Assembly: GCA_963277665.1 (NCBI GenBank)
Contig: OY728153.1
Span: 270,294,250-270,358,249 of the forward strand
Direction: 5' to 3'
Origin: Viscum album
Taxonomy: Eukaryota; Streptophyta; Magnoliopsida; Santalales; Viscaceae
DNA: 64,000 bases
Shown: positions 12,824-23,135 of the stretch, one piece after another
Position numbering within the stretch: position 1 is the first letter of the stretch
Layout: every line of letters starts with the position of its first letter
Translations under genes and position numbers: made by a program
Notes under the pieces: generated by a model
The model's input: the letters and a program-made list of their open reading frames with translations, nothing else
Told to the model about the DNA's origin: nothing
Database searches by the model: none

Positions 12824-13150
12824 AGTTCTCCTAGAGATCCTATGCGGGTTTGCTCCTAAGAATCCTGTGTGGGATAGCTCCTATCAATCCTGTGTGGGTC
12901 AGCTCCTAGCGATCCTGTGTGGGTCAGCTCCTAGAGATCGTGTGTGGGTCAGCTCCAAGCGATCCTTTGTGGGTCATCTCCTAGTAACCCTGTGTGGGTC
13001 AGCTCCTTGTGATCCTATGTGAGTCAACTCCTAGAAATCGTGTGTGGGTGAGATCCTAGCGATCCTGTGTGGGTCAGATCCTAGCGATCCTATGTGGGCC
13101 AGCTTCAAGCGATCCTGTGTGGGTTAGATCCTAGCGATTCTGTGCAGGTC
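12824..13150 (+). repeat. 24-25-bp minisatellite in the 5' LTR
   Basis: About 13 tandem imperfect copies of a unit like GATCCTGTGTGGGTCAGCTC plus CTAGC. The matching array in the 3' LTR (20850-21224) has a comparable copy number with different variants. It lies about 0.76-1.08 kb before the LTR end. Confidence 0.9.
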
Positions 13151-13911
13151 AGTAGAAGATCCTCTTAATAGAATAAATGATTCAGTATTTAGAACTAATA
13201 ATCTATACTATGATAGCTATAGATATACCTGGTTTGAGTTGAGTCATCACCTCTGTGTTTTCCTCATGATTGAGATGGATTACTTGAAAACTATGGTATA
13301 TGTGTGGGCATATAATTAAGTAGGGTTATCTATTGATTTCACACCTTGTGGTTTATCCTTGGTGGATTTTGTGAGACCTCGAGGGTCTCGTGGTCCCTAC
13401 TGAGTAACATAATACTCAGACCTGCATGGGCTATGCCTGCACCTCATTATGTTGGATGCAGATGATGAACATCACTCACTGAGGATGAGGGTACCCAGAC
13501 TGGATGGTGCTCGGAGGTGGATCATATGGCGTGTCGGTTCGCAGAGAAGACAGGTGGGCGTGGAGTGACGAGGAGGCGATATATACCTACCCATCTGGTA
13601 GGAATCGAGGCGGATGATCTAGTAGATGATTTTCACCTATCATCTATCTTTTACTTTCCAGTTTTCCTTATAATTTTTATTTAGACTTGTATTCTGACCC
13701 CTTTTTCTTACTGTACTCACTTTGTTTACTTTTCATTTTAGTTTAGTTCATATCTTGTTGTGTGCTTGGTTGTGTGTTTATAGGTTATAAAGGCAATGCC
13801 TTCCTAGTTCTAGGGAATTACTCCTTTGGGGCTAGTCACCAGCCCCTGGCCTAAGGAAGTCAGGTTTGGGGTACTCACGGCACAAGCCCTGGGGTACGGG
13901 TCGTGAAAACT

Positions 13912-13923
13912 TGGTATCAGAGG
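13912..13923 (+). other. primer-binding site, initiator Met-tRNA type
   Basis: TGGTATCAGAGG begins three bases after the LTR end and matches the 3' end of plant initiator methionine tRNA (canonical TGGTATCAGAGC) over its first 11 bases. This is the usual primer of Tekay-type elements. Confidence 0.9.
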
Positions 13924-14034
13924 ATTCGGTTCTACCGTAGAACATAGAACCCTGATCTTTTTTTTAACAAAAATACTGTTAAGTGTATTTAGTGTTGTTA
14001 TTAGTTTAGGGAATCTAGTGTTGGTTTAGCGACT

Positions 14035-14049
14035 GACGTATCCATACAC
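14035..14049 (+). promoter_or_regulatory. conserved leader motif GACGTATCCATACAC
   Basis: This 15-base string lies in the untranslated leader, 141 bases before the gag start. The same string occurs on the minus strand at 56444-56458 in the leader of the Gag-only element, 170 bases before its gag start. The surrounding leader sequence is otherwise much less alike. A role in genome packaging or dimerisation is a guess from position. Confidence 0.45.
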
Positions 14050-14189
14050 TAGGACCTTGACTTCTGATTTCCGACTTAGTGTACAAAAACACTGATTACG
14101 TGTGTGTTTTCAAAATTATTCCTTGTGATCTTTTTAGTCAGCTCATAAGGTATAACTTATTGACCGTGGTGCACCTGTTTCTTTTTAGG

Positions 14190-15290
14190 ATGCCTCCACA
14201 AAGACATCCAGCTAGGGTTCTGAGAGTAGCACACACATATAGACCACTGAGCGATGAGGCCTCGGTGCAGGGCCCTCTTCTAGTAGAGGAACCAGCGGAG
14301 GAACCAACGGTACCATTACCCATTGGGCCACCGATGCCACCAACCCCATAAGTAGACGGTGCACACCGCTTGTGTGCGTTTCATGAGTTCCAGCGCTAGA
14401 GGCCACTAAGGATTAGGGGAGAGACGGACCCACAGGCAGCTGAGGATTGGTTGGAGGTTGCAGTGAGAGTCTTCCGGATGGTAGGGACACCAGTGGATCT
14501 CTTGGTGATCCTTGTCGCTATCCTTCTACAGGCAGCAGTGGGCAGATGGTGGAGCTTGATGCTCATAGGTTCACGATGAGGTGACGCTTCTCTGGGAAGA
14601 CTTCTAGAGCCTGTTTAGGGTAGAGTCTATTCCAGCGATACTTGGCACAGTGCGCATACAAGATCTGCTTAATCTAAAGCAGGGCAACATGATTGTGGCT
14701 CAATACTCAGCGAGGTTCACTGACCTCTCACGCTACTCCAAAGATATGGTGTGAGACCAATTCTTCAGGGCCCGAACCTTCGAGCAGTGAACCAGACGGG
14801 AGATCAGGGCTTCGATGATCTCACTCAGCATCCCGACATCAGCGGGGGTGTTAGCGGGCCCTCATTGTGGAGAGTTTTCTTGTTGAGCAGTCACCAGCAG
14901 CAAGACACACCACCAGACATCATACAACAGAGTCTTCTACAGCTGGTAGCAGATAGATGACATAGAGGTCCAAGAAGACCAGACCTATAGGTGGATGAAC
15001 ACATGATTTAGGGTTGGTTGTACAGGGAACACGAGGTAGAGACAGTCATGCCATGAATGAGCAGTATTACACATGTGACGGGCAGGGTCACATGGCTCGT
15101 CAATGTCCGACCCGCCATACGGATGATCAGCAGATGGTCTAAGGACCATCCAGGTAGAGACAGAGTTTCGACCAATGAGTTGTGCAGGGAGCAGGGGGAT
15201 GTGGCAGAGGAGCTGGTCGTGCAGCTGGTGGGGGGAGACGACTCGAGAAGTTACTGCCACCACCACCAAGAGGTCCACCCCTGACAATAG
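14190..15290 (+). pseudogene. gag (capsid/nucleocapsid) relic of the Tekay-type element
   Basis: Translation would start MPPQRHPARV at 14190, directly after the leader, like the MPPRR start of the Gag-only element's gag. The frame stops at 14349 and must shift or pass stops to continue. Recognisable capsid sequence follows (QYSARFTDLSRYS and RTFEQ, around 14700-14790), then a zinc-knuckle region at 15065-15106. There the CX2CX4HX4C pattern reads YYTC-GQGHMARQC: the first cysteine has become tyrosine. The C-terminus is glycine/proline rich. Gag would form the virus-like particle and bind RNA; this copy cannot be translated. Confidence 0.85.
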
Positions 15291-15339
15291 TGAGTAGGTG
15301 GAAAAGGGAGAGCTCAGCTCCAGGAAGCTGAGGCCTACT

Positions 15340-15680
15340 ATAACGACACTCCAGAGATGATACGAGGTATGATCTATGTATACTCTGCCTTTGCTGCAGT
15401 ACTTTTAGACCTAGGTTCTAGTCATTCTTTTATTTCCACTTCCCTCGTTCAAAGCTCAGAGATTCCAAAAGATCCATTGGCTCGATCCTTACAGCTAGAG
15501 ACTCATACGGTAGCAGATTTGATGATTATGCACTGGTGCCGAGAGTGTGAGCTTACTCTAGGAGACGCGAGCTTCGACTGGGATCTCCTAGTAGCAGTTT
15601 CGAGGCCTTACGACATCATCTTGGGAATGGACTGGTTATCTATAGTCCATGCTCAGATTGACTGTATTAGGTGAAAAGTG
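15340..15680 (+). pseudogene. retropepsin (aspartic protease) relic
   Basis: The open frame 15357-15674 contains LLDLGSSHSFIS where gypsy proteases have LFDSGATHSFIS, and later DIILGMDWLSIVHAQIDC, the conserved protease C-terminal motif. The catalytic aspartate is present, but the following serine of the DSG/DTG triad is leucine. A stop (TGA) follows at 15672. The enzyme would cleave the Gag-Pol polyprotein. The frame lies downstream of gag and upstream of RT, as in all Ty3/gypsy pol genes. Confidence 0.88.
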
Positions 15681-15759
15681 TGATGTGTTCGCATGGATGG
15701 GACCAATTTTACCTTCACCCGTGAGAAGGGAGACTTTTCATCATAGGATGGACTTACCT

Positions 15760-16500
15760 ACAAGAGAGTGCAGCTGATAACTCATCAGTTGGCTAGCCAT
15801 ACCCTCAGAGCAGTTGATGTGGAGAGTCCGAGTTTTCCTGTAGTGGTGGACCAGTACGTAGATGTCTTCACTGATGATGTTCCGGGTCTACCTCCTTACA
15901 GAGATGTGGAATTTTACATTGAATTATACCCCAGGACGACAACGATATCCACACCAGCATATCGGATGGATCCTGCGGAGCTTCATGAGCTACAGTTACA
16001 ACTAGAGGACTTGCAGGGGAAGTGATTCATTTAGACTAGTGTTTTACCTTGGGTAGCCCCTATTTTTTCTCCAAAAAGGTGGATGGGAGCTTGAGGATTT
16101 ATGGTGACTATTGGCTCCTAAACCAGGTGAATGTGAAGAAAAAGTACCCACTCCCGTGGATTGATGAACTTTTTGACCAGTTCAAGGGAGAACGGTGGTT
16201 CTCGAAGATAGTGCTCAGATCAGGCTATCACCAGTTCAGAGTACAAGACGAGGTTGTGCAGAAGACAATCTTCAGATGTCGGTACGACCGTTATGAGTTC
16301 TTAGTAATGCCATTCGGTGTAACCAACGTTGCAATAGTGTTCATGGGACTCATGAACAAGATCTTTTAGCCATACCTTGATCTTTTTGTAGTAGTCTTCA
16401 TCGATGCCATTCTGATCTACTCAGATACTAAGGAGGAGCATGCCTCTCATTTGTAGGAAGTACATGACACACATTGAGAGAACCATCTTTATGGTAAACT
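15760..16500 (+). pseudogene. reverse transcriptase relic
   Basis: The N-terminal part (DVFTDDVPGLPPYRDVEFYI, about 15860) and the block PAYRMDPAELHELQ are in one frame to a stop at 16023. The rest resumes in another frame at about 16049, with [32 protein letters not shown] and [10 protein letters not shown]. The catalytic box reads VFIDAILIYS (codons 16403-16408) instead of FIDD: the second metal-binding aspartate is alanine. A stop also sits at 16367. Both the frameshift and the active-site loss abolish DNA synthesis. Confidence 0.9.
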
Positions 16501-17210
16501 CTCGAAGTTCTAGTTTTGGATTTGAGAGGTTCACTTTTTGGGACATGTCATATCGGAGGCTGGACTTAGGGTGGATCCAGCAATGAATGAGGCGACACTT
16601 TCTTGGGAGCCACCCAGGAGTGTGACGGAGGTACAGAGTTTCCTGGGTTTGGATGGATACTACTGGAGGTTTTTTCTAGATTTCTCCAGAGTTTCAGCAC
16701 CACTACCAACCTTGACAATGAAGGGGAAACCCTTTGTGTGGTCGGAGGGATTCCAGTAGAGTTTTTAGGAGCTGAGGTAGAGGATGACTAGTGCCCCCAT
16801 CTTGAGGCTTCTAGAAGAGGGCGTAGGGTACATAGTCTACAACGACACATCAGGGACTGGTCTCGGATGTGTCCTGATGCAGGATCAAGCAATGATCCCT
16901 TATGGTTCTCGATAGAAGAGACAACATGAGCAGAACTATGCTACCCATGTCCTAGAGTTAGTAGTAGTAGTCTTCGCCTTGAAGATGCGGCGACATTACT
17001 TGATGGGAAATCATTTCACAGTCTAATCGGATCACAAGAGTCTCAGATATATATTCTCTCAGAAGGACCTGAACCTGAGGCAATATTATTGGCTTGAGTT
17101 CCTCCAGGACTATGACTTCAAGACAGTCTATACTTATAGGAAGGGGAACGTTGTAGAAGATGTAGTCTGTAGGAGATCTGGTATACAACTGCTAGGTGAG
17201 GCGACAGAGC
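16500..17210 (+). pseudogene. RT connection and RNase H relic
   Basis: The connection sequence [14 protein letters not shown] and [15 protein letters not shown] (16540-16670) is followed by an RNase H-like block: YIVYNDTSGTGLGCVLMQD, then THVLELVVVVFALKMRRHYL and SDHKSLRYIF up to about 17060. The first acidic residue survives as YND rather than the usual YSD; THDLEL has become THVLEL. Stops at 16757 and inside the ASRQL-equivalent motif break the frame. It would remove the RNA strand during replication. Confidence 0.85.
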
Positions 17211-18335
17211 AGATGACCGCTTTACAGATATCCTTTATTGATAGAGATGGAGCATCTTTTCTTCAGTCTCTTATAGTCACTCCCCAGCTTCTTCAGCAAG
17301 TCAGGGAGGTGCAGTGTGGGGACATTGACTGCGAGGCTCGACCAGCTCAGATATCCACAGGGCAAACACCTAATGGATTTTCTGAAGGTGGAGTGCACAT
17401 CATTCTCTTTAGAGGACGTACAATGGTACTAGTGTCACTTCGAGAGGAAGTGATAAGGGAGTTCCAAATATCCCCTCTAGTGGTACATCCAGGATATCAC
17501 AAAGATGTACCAGTATTTATGGTGACAGCACTGGTGGTCGAGGATGAAAAAAGCAGTAGCGGAGTTTCTCTCTTGGTGCCTCACTTGTCAGCAAGTGAAG
17601 GAAGAGCATCAGGTACCAGCAGGCTGGGTTCAGCCTTTAGAGGTCCTAGAGTGGAATTGGGATGAGATATACCTAGAATTCGTGACATGAATTACACGTA
17701 CATTCAGGGGTCATGACTCGATTTGGATGATCATTGACTGACTCACCAAGTCAGCCAACTTCCTACTGATCAGAGAGTAGGGTTCAGTAGAGATCATGGG
17801 ACGCCACTATGTGTAGGAGACTGTACAGCTACATTAAGTACCCTCGGCGATTGTCTCTCATCATGAAGCATGTTTTACTTCTCAGCTAGGGAAGAGGTTT
17901 TAGGAGGATTTAGGGACACAACTTTGTTTGAGCACTGCCTTTCATCCTCTGACGGATGGTCAGACTGAGCTGACCATTCACACACTTGAGGACATGTTGC
18001 GTGCTTGTGTTCTCGACTTCAGTCATAGCTTGGAGGATCTCTTTCCTTTGGTAGAGTTTGCATACAACAAAACTATCACTCCACCATTGGGATGGAACCT
18101 TTTGAGGCTTTGTATGAGAAACCTTGCAGATCACCTTTGTGCTGGACTGACCTAGGGGAGTTAGCACTAGTGGGACCAGAGATGGTATGGGCTATCATGG
18201 AGAAAGTGCAGATCATCCAGGAGCAGATGAAGACTACACAGTTTAGGAAAAAGTTTTATGCCAATAGGATATGGATACCTATAGAGTTTGAGTATGGTGA
18301 CTACGTATTTCTATTGGTCTCACCTCGATGAGGTT
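17210..18335 (+). pseudogene. integrase relic
   Basis: The zinc-binding N-terminus is recognisable across two frames (LVVHPGYHKDV, then CLTCQQVKEEHQVPAGW, 17480-17630). In the catalytic core the first aspartate is kept (WMIID, 17736-17738), but the next codon is TGA where arginine is usual. The second aspartate motif SDRDPRF reads SHHEACF, so that catalytic residue is lost. FHPLTDGQTE keeps the glutamate (17967-17969), and EDMLRACVLDF and the PLVEFAYN block follow. The enzyme would insert the cDNA and make the 5-bp duplication seen at this copy. Confidence 0.88.
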
Positions 18336-18715
18336 TGCAGAGATTTGGCCGAGGTGTCAAGTTATCTCCGAGGTTCATCGGACATTTTCAATTCCTCAGC
18401 AGAGTTGGTGAGGTGGCTTACTACTTAGCTCTTCCACCTCAGTTGCACTGGGTGCATGACGTCTTCCACATATCCTAGCTGAGGAGATACGTGCACAACC
18501 CTTCTCACATCATCGACCATGGAAAGATGGACGTCGACAATGGGGAGACTTTTACGGAGGTTCCGGTAGAGATTGAGGATCGACAGGAGAGGGTCCATTG
18601 TGGATAGTTGATACCTCTGGTGCATGTTCATTGGAAGCACAAGAACCTCCAAGAGAGAACATGGGAGTGGGAGACTCAGATGTGTGCTCAGTACCCCCTC
18701 TTGTTCCCTTAGTTT
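18336..18715 (+). pseudogene. integrase C-terminal and chromodomain-like region
   Basis: The GPY-like region (LSPRFIGHF-type, about 18360-18400) and HDVFHIS (about 18460) lead into VEIEDRQERV, IPLVHVHW and TWEWETQMCAQYP, ending just before a TAG near 18711. This order matches the C-terminus of Tekay/Del chromoviruses, where a diverged chromodomain ends in a WE-E--M---YP motif. The domain is thought to guide insertion into heterochromatin. Two in-frame stops are present. Assignment to Tekay over other chromoviruses rests on this motif and on LTR length. Confidence 0.72.
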
Positions 18716-18745
18716 GAGTTGTGGCTTATGGGGACGTAAACCCTA

Positions 18746-18758
18746 GAGGTGGGGAGAA
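18746..18758 (+). other. polypurine tract
   Basis: GAGGTGGGGAGAA lies immediately before the TG of the right LTR. It is the plus-strand DNA priming site and fixes the LTR start at 18759. Confidence 0.88.
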
Positions 18759-21700
18759 TGTAAAGACCCTGAATTTCCATGTAATTTTTTTGAATTAAAT
18801 GCTAATTTTATGATTCTGCAAAAATTTACGGTGCATGATTCCGAGGATCGGAGTTCCCGAAATGTATTTCTAAACTTTTTTTCGGGTACGTTCAATGAAC
18901 GTGCGTGTGGGGTTTTCTAACTTTTGGACCAGTGCTCGAAATTAAAATCTGAGGACACTGTTGAAATCGCAGCATCGGTATTCTCTTAAAGAGATTTTCA
19001 CCTCGAAGAAAATTGGTCGAAGGTGAAAGTTAATTTTTGGGTTTTTGTGAAAAGAATAAAATAAAATAATGTTTGTAACATTTTATTTTTATTTTATTTT
19101 TGAAACTCCTATATGGATGTTTCACAGGTGAGGACCACCGAACTAAAACCTCCAATGAGAGGTTATAGAGGTGGGGGCCATTGAGCCTAAACCTCCCATG
19201 AGAGGTTTTGGTGGTGGGGACCACCTGAGGCTTAAACCTCCAGAACTCCCCTCTTAATGAGGGAGAGAACTCTCAACTCCCTCTTTAATGTAGATGAACC
19301 TCTTGAGCTTCCTCCACATTAATTGTGCCAACACCATACTTTAATTTTGCGAATATATGTGTGTGTCCGCCTATATAATTTCTTCTTAAGTTAAATTATA
19401 TTGGCACCTTGTTCTTTTGGTGGGAAAAGGATAAGTAGAGAACTCTTTGGAGAATCGTGGAGAATCCCATCCTCCAACGAAGAACTCTCTCGCCAACGAA
19501 GAACGCCTTCGACTATGAAGTACCAAGAAACGAGCCTGGGATCAGAGGCGTATGGCAGGCACGACGAACACCGATGTCTTCAACTTCCGCCAATGCGGGA
19601 TGTCTTCATCTATGATGAATCTATGTCCATACTTCATTCTCACGCCAACATCAATGAATAATCCAAGGTGGGGGGTTATTATTAAATTCTTGAATCTCTC
19701 TCATTTAATTTCATCATTCTTGCTAAGAATGGAGAACGTGGATCAACCAAAACAAGTTTATCCACGATTAGTATTAAATTGAAGATTTTTTTGTTCTTCA
19801 CTCTTTTTTTGTTGAGCCACTTGATACCTCTCTAACGCGGAGGGTGCAGGCCAAACAAACATGGCCCGAAACCTCGGTCGTTTTGCCTTATTGTGTTATT
19901 CACGATGGAAGAAAGTGACTTACACCACGACAACGAACGAAGAGAGAGGCCAGCTAAAGCGGCTGTCGGTGAAGGTACGACGCCCCGCCGTCCACGGCTG
20001 AGCCACCAACCAAGCCGCCACCGTCCGTAGCCAAGCCTCCACCCGCGATCTCACCGCCCTTGCTGTGGTCACCATCCAGGGTGGAGCCACCATCCGAGCC
20101 GCCACCACCGTCTACAGTAGAGATGCCGCCCACGACCCCGCCGCCCGAGCCGTCGCCACCGTCCGTGGCCCTACCACACCGCCTGCTTCGCACTGAGCCC
20201 CCACTTGTCCAAGAAGCCCTCACAATACCCCTTGGTAGAGCCACCCAAGCGACACCCCCGGGCCGAGATGCCCTCGCGACACCCTCTACGGACGAGCCGC
20301 CCTCGCGGGACTCCCCACGACCCTCCGCGGTGCCTCGCGGCCTGCCATACCATCCAGCGGGTCAGGCCGCCCAGCACGGGCCAGGCCAGAGACAATGGGT
20401 CGGGCCAAGTCGACCCAGACCAGGTCTGCCCTAGCCGGGTTGGACCGAACCTGGACCCACTACGACCCATTTATGCTCTTTTGGCCATAACTTTGGAACA
20501 TGATGTCCATTTGACGAAGCGTCAGTGGTGCTAGAAACCTCAGAGAGAGACAGTCTCTTTGAGTATACCCCACTGGAGTTTTGGATTATGATGTGGTATT
20601 GTTAGGTTAGATCAAGCACGAATCCAACTGGGCCCCTATGACTAAAAGGCTAATAACTTACAGAACGAGCGTCCAATTGATGCACCGTATGTTGCATTGA
20701 GACCTCTATGACATGGCGAACATTTGAGATACTTCTTTGTGGGACATTGTGGTAGTTGGAGAATCTACCTGTGGCTTCAAGAATGGACTCTCCCAGAGAT
20801 GAGAAAGCCTAGTGCAGAAACCCAGTTGCTGGCTGTGACGAGAAGAGTTCTCCTAGAGATCCTGTGTGTGTCAGCTCCTAGAAATCCTGTGCGGGTCAGA
20901 TCCTAGTGATCCTGTGTGTGTTAGATACTAGCGATCTTGTGTGGGTCACCTCATAGCGATCCATTGTGGGTTAGCTCTTAGAGATCCTATGTGGGTCAGC
21001 TCCTAGAGATCCTGTGTGTGTCATCTCCATGAGATCATGTCTGTGTCATCCCCAAGTGATCCTGTGTGGGTCATCTCCAAGAGATCCTATGTGGGCCAGC
21101 TTCTAGAGATCCTATGTGGTTCAACTCCTAGTGATCCTGTGTGGGTCAACTCCTAGCGATCCTGTGTGGGTCAGCTCCAAGAGATAATGTGTGGGGCATC
21201 TCCTAGTGATTTTGTGCAGGTCAGCAACATAGCCTCTTAACAGAATAAGATGATTCAGTATTTATAACTAATCATCTCTAATACCATACATAAAGATATA
21301 CCTGGTGTGAGATAAGTCAGTACCTCTATGTTTCCCTCAAGATTGAGATGGATTACTTGAAAACACCGGTATATGTATAAGCATATACCTATGTAGGGTT
21401 ATCTGTTGATTTCATACCTTGTGGTTTATCGTTGGTGGATTTTGTGAGACCTTCAGGGTCTTGGGGTCCCTACTGAGTAACTTTATACTCATCTCTGCAT
21501 GGGATATGCCCGCACCTCATTATGTTTGATGTAGACAACAAACATCGCTGACTGAGGATGAGGGTACCTAGACTGGACGATGCTTAGAGGTGGACCATAC
21601 GGCGTGTTAGTTCGTAGAGGAGATAGGTGGACGTGGAGTGCTGAGGAGGTGATCCATACCTACCCTTCAGGTAGGAATCAAGGTGGAAGATCCAAGAACT

Positions 21701-21981
21701 ACTTCTCACTTATCATCCATCTAGTAATTTCTAGTTTTCCTTGTACTTTCTAGTTGGGCTTGTATTCTGGCCCCTTTTTTCTTACTGTACTCACTCTATT
21801 TACTTTCAGTTTACTTGAGTTTTTATCTTTCTATGTGCTTGGTTGTGTGTTTACAAGTTATGAAGTCAATGGATTCCCAGTTCTAGGGAATTATGCCTTT
21901 GGTTCTAGTCGCCAGCCCCTGGCCTATAGAAGGAGGGCTTGGGGTAGTCACGGTACGGGCCCCGAGGGACGTTTCATTACA
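18759..21981 (+). repeat. 3' LTR of the Tekay-type element
   Basis: It begins TGTAAAGACCC and ends TTCATTACA, keeping the TG...CA ends. It is 50 bp longer than the 5' LTR, with differences spread along its length. A GC-rich block (19935-20465) and a minisatellite (20850-21224) match those of the 5' LTR. The tail includes CCAGCCCCTGGCCTATAGA, shared in form with the tail of the Gag-only element. Confidence 0.92.
20850..21224 (+). repeat. 24-25-bp minisatellite in the 3' LTR
   Basis: About 15 imperfect tandem copies of the GATCCTGTGTGGGTCAGCTC-type unit, matching the array in the 5' LTR. Individual variants differ between the two arrays. Confidence 0.9.
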
Positions 21982-21986
21982 ATTTA
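21982..21986. repeat. target-site duplication ATTTA (right)
   Basis: Identical to the five bases before the left LTR at 10731-10735. It marks the right edge of the nested element; sequence after it is LARD-like interior again. Confidence 0.85.
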
Positions 21987-23122
21987 AAAGGCCATCAATT
22001 CAATATATATTTAGGTATTAAGAATTTTTTTATTCCAAAGTCATTTTACTAATGTTGGGAAATTCTTTTACAGATCAAGAATATAACAAAATATTATTAC
22101 ATGATAGATTTCAATATCATGTGAACAATCTTAACTTTTGGTTATGCTTTGATCAAATTTTAATTCATCCCTTTACTCCAAAAAAATTAATTACCAACAA
22201 TGAATCTTTTTTAATGCATAAAGCACTAAAATAAAATTTTAACCAATCGTAATGCCTATAAAAGAGTGACAAGTCTTACTATTTGTCTTTAAATATCTAC
22301 CAAAATAAATATGCTTAATAGATTAATTTATAATCCAAAAAATTTAACTAATGGTTCATCATTAATATTTATTAATTTAATTATTTTTCAAAAAACCATA
22401 AAAACTAACAATAACATTGGATAGGTCAGTGGTTGGAGTGAAACCCTTATCATCTTTTGGGAATTGGTTCGAGAACCAAAGTATTACCAAATTTGATTGG
22501 TTGTCACCCGACTTATAGGTTGTCTTTTCCAAAACCATATTAATATAATTTCAAAATTATATATTATGGGAAACCTTGAAATTAGGTTAATATCTAAATA
22601 ACTTTTTAAATAAGTTTTTAAATACAACATAAAAACATAAATACCTCATCTATTTTATTTCTACATGGGTATTTCCTTTGTCCATGGTTTATCTATAATA
22701 TAATTTGTTAGATTTATAAATCATGACACCTTATCTTCAATCTAAAACTCTTTAGGATTGACCTAGCGTACTTATTTTGTATCAAAGTCCTTCATAATGG
22801 ATTTAAAGAAAAGTGGATTATCCTATGCATATCCTTTAGGAGTGTCAAACCAAATGCTCAGTAAGACCCATTCTCGTGTACTAGGTTACCCCAAGACGAT
22901 CCCGAAACACCTTTTCAGAGTAGTTACTTTTCGTTACATATGTGCCAGAACCACACCCTGTTGTTGTATACAGATAGAGATGTATTACTAGGAACACCCA
23001 CATAATCTATACTTTACCAAAATTACAGGGGTTTCATCTATAATTTTTAAAACTACATGTTAGAGTTATGTTTTCTAATATAGGTTTTCCTAAATCAAGT
23101 TCCCAAGGTTGCTACTAAACTT
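21987..23122 (-). other. interior of LARD-like element, 5' portion
   Basis: This is the 1.14 kb between the nested insertion and the primer-binding site. No gag motif, zinc knuckle or pol residue can be read on either strand; the longest frames are 60-64 codons. It contains a tRNA-like sequence near 22421-22480. Lack of coding sequence is what makes the outer element look non-autonomous. Confidence 0.6.
22421..22490 (+). repeat. tRNA-related sequence, possible SINE head
   Basis: ATAGGTCAGTGG followed by TTGGAG resembles a pol III A box, and GGTTCGAGAACC 34 bases later resembles a B box with one deviation from the consensus. The spacing is right for a tRNA-derived SINE. No acceptor stem pairs, so it is not a functional tRNA gene. 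I could not define a tail or target duplication. Confidence 0.35.
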
Positions 23123-23135
23123 CCTTTGATACCAA
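23123..23135 (-). other. primer-binding site of the LARD-like element
   Basis: On the minus strand TTGGTATCAAAGG lies six bases inside the LTR end at 23142. It matches initiator Met-tRNA priming (TGGTATCAGAG) with one mismatch in the first eleven bases, and it fixes the minus orientation of the element. Confidence 0.8.

Larger units (their letters stand above)
10736..13908 (+). repeat. 5' LTR of the Tekay-type element
   Basis: It aligns with 18759-21981 from its first bases (TATAAAATCCC against TGTAAAGACCC) to its last (TCGTGAAA against TCATTACA). The right copy keeps the TG...CA ends; the left has lost them. Inside are an AT-rich U3 start with the TGATTCCGAGG motif (10814-10824), a GC-rich block, and a 24-25-bp minisatellite. 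The Tekay-type landmark CCAGCCCCTGGCCTA occurs about 70 bp before the LTR end. Confidence 0.9.
10736..21981 (+). mobile_element. decayed complete Ty3/gypsy element, Tekay/Del chromovirus type
   Basis: The element spans 11,246 bp with LTRs of 3,173 and 3,223 bp, a primer-binding site, gag, protease, RT, RNase H, integrase, a chromodomain-like C-terminal region and a polypurine tract, in the normal order on the plus strand. ATTTA target duplications flank it. LTRs of about 3 kb and the integrase-to-chromodomain tail suit the Tekay (Del) clade. It is dead: there are many in-frame stops, at least one frameshift in RT, and catalytic residues are lost in RT and integrase. LTR ends differ at roughly one base in five in the first 120 bases, so it is old. 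It inserted into the interior of the minus-strand LARD-like element. Confidence 0.93.

Noticed and set aside
12824..13150. CRISPR-like array
   Set aside because: Units are contiguous and diverged with no unique spacers, inside a plant LTR.
22421..22490. Functional tRNA gene
   Set aside because: No acceptor or anticodon stem pairing; only box-like motifs.
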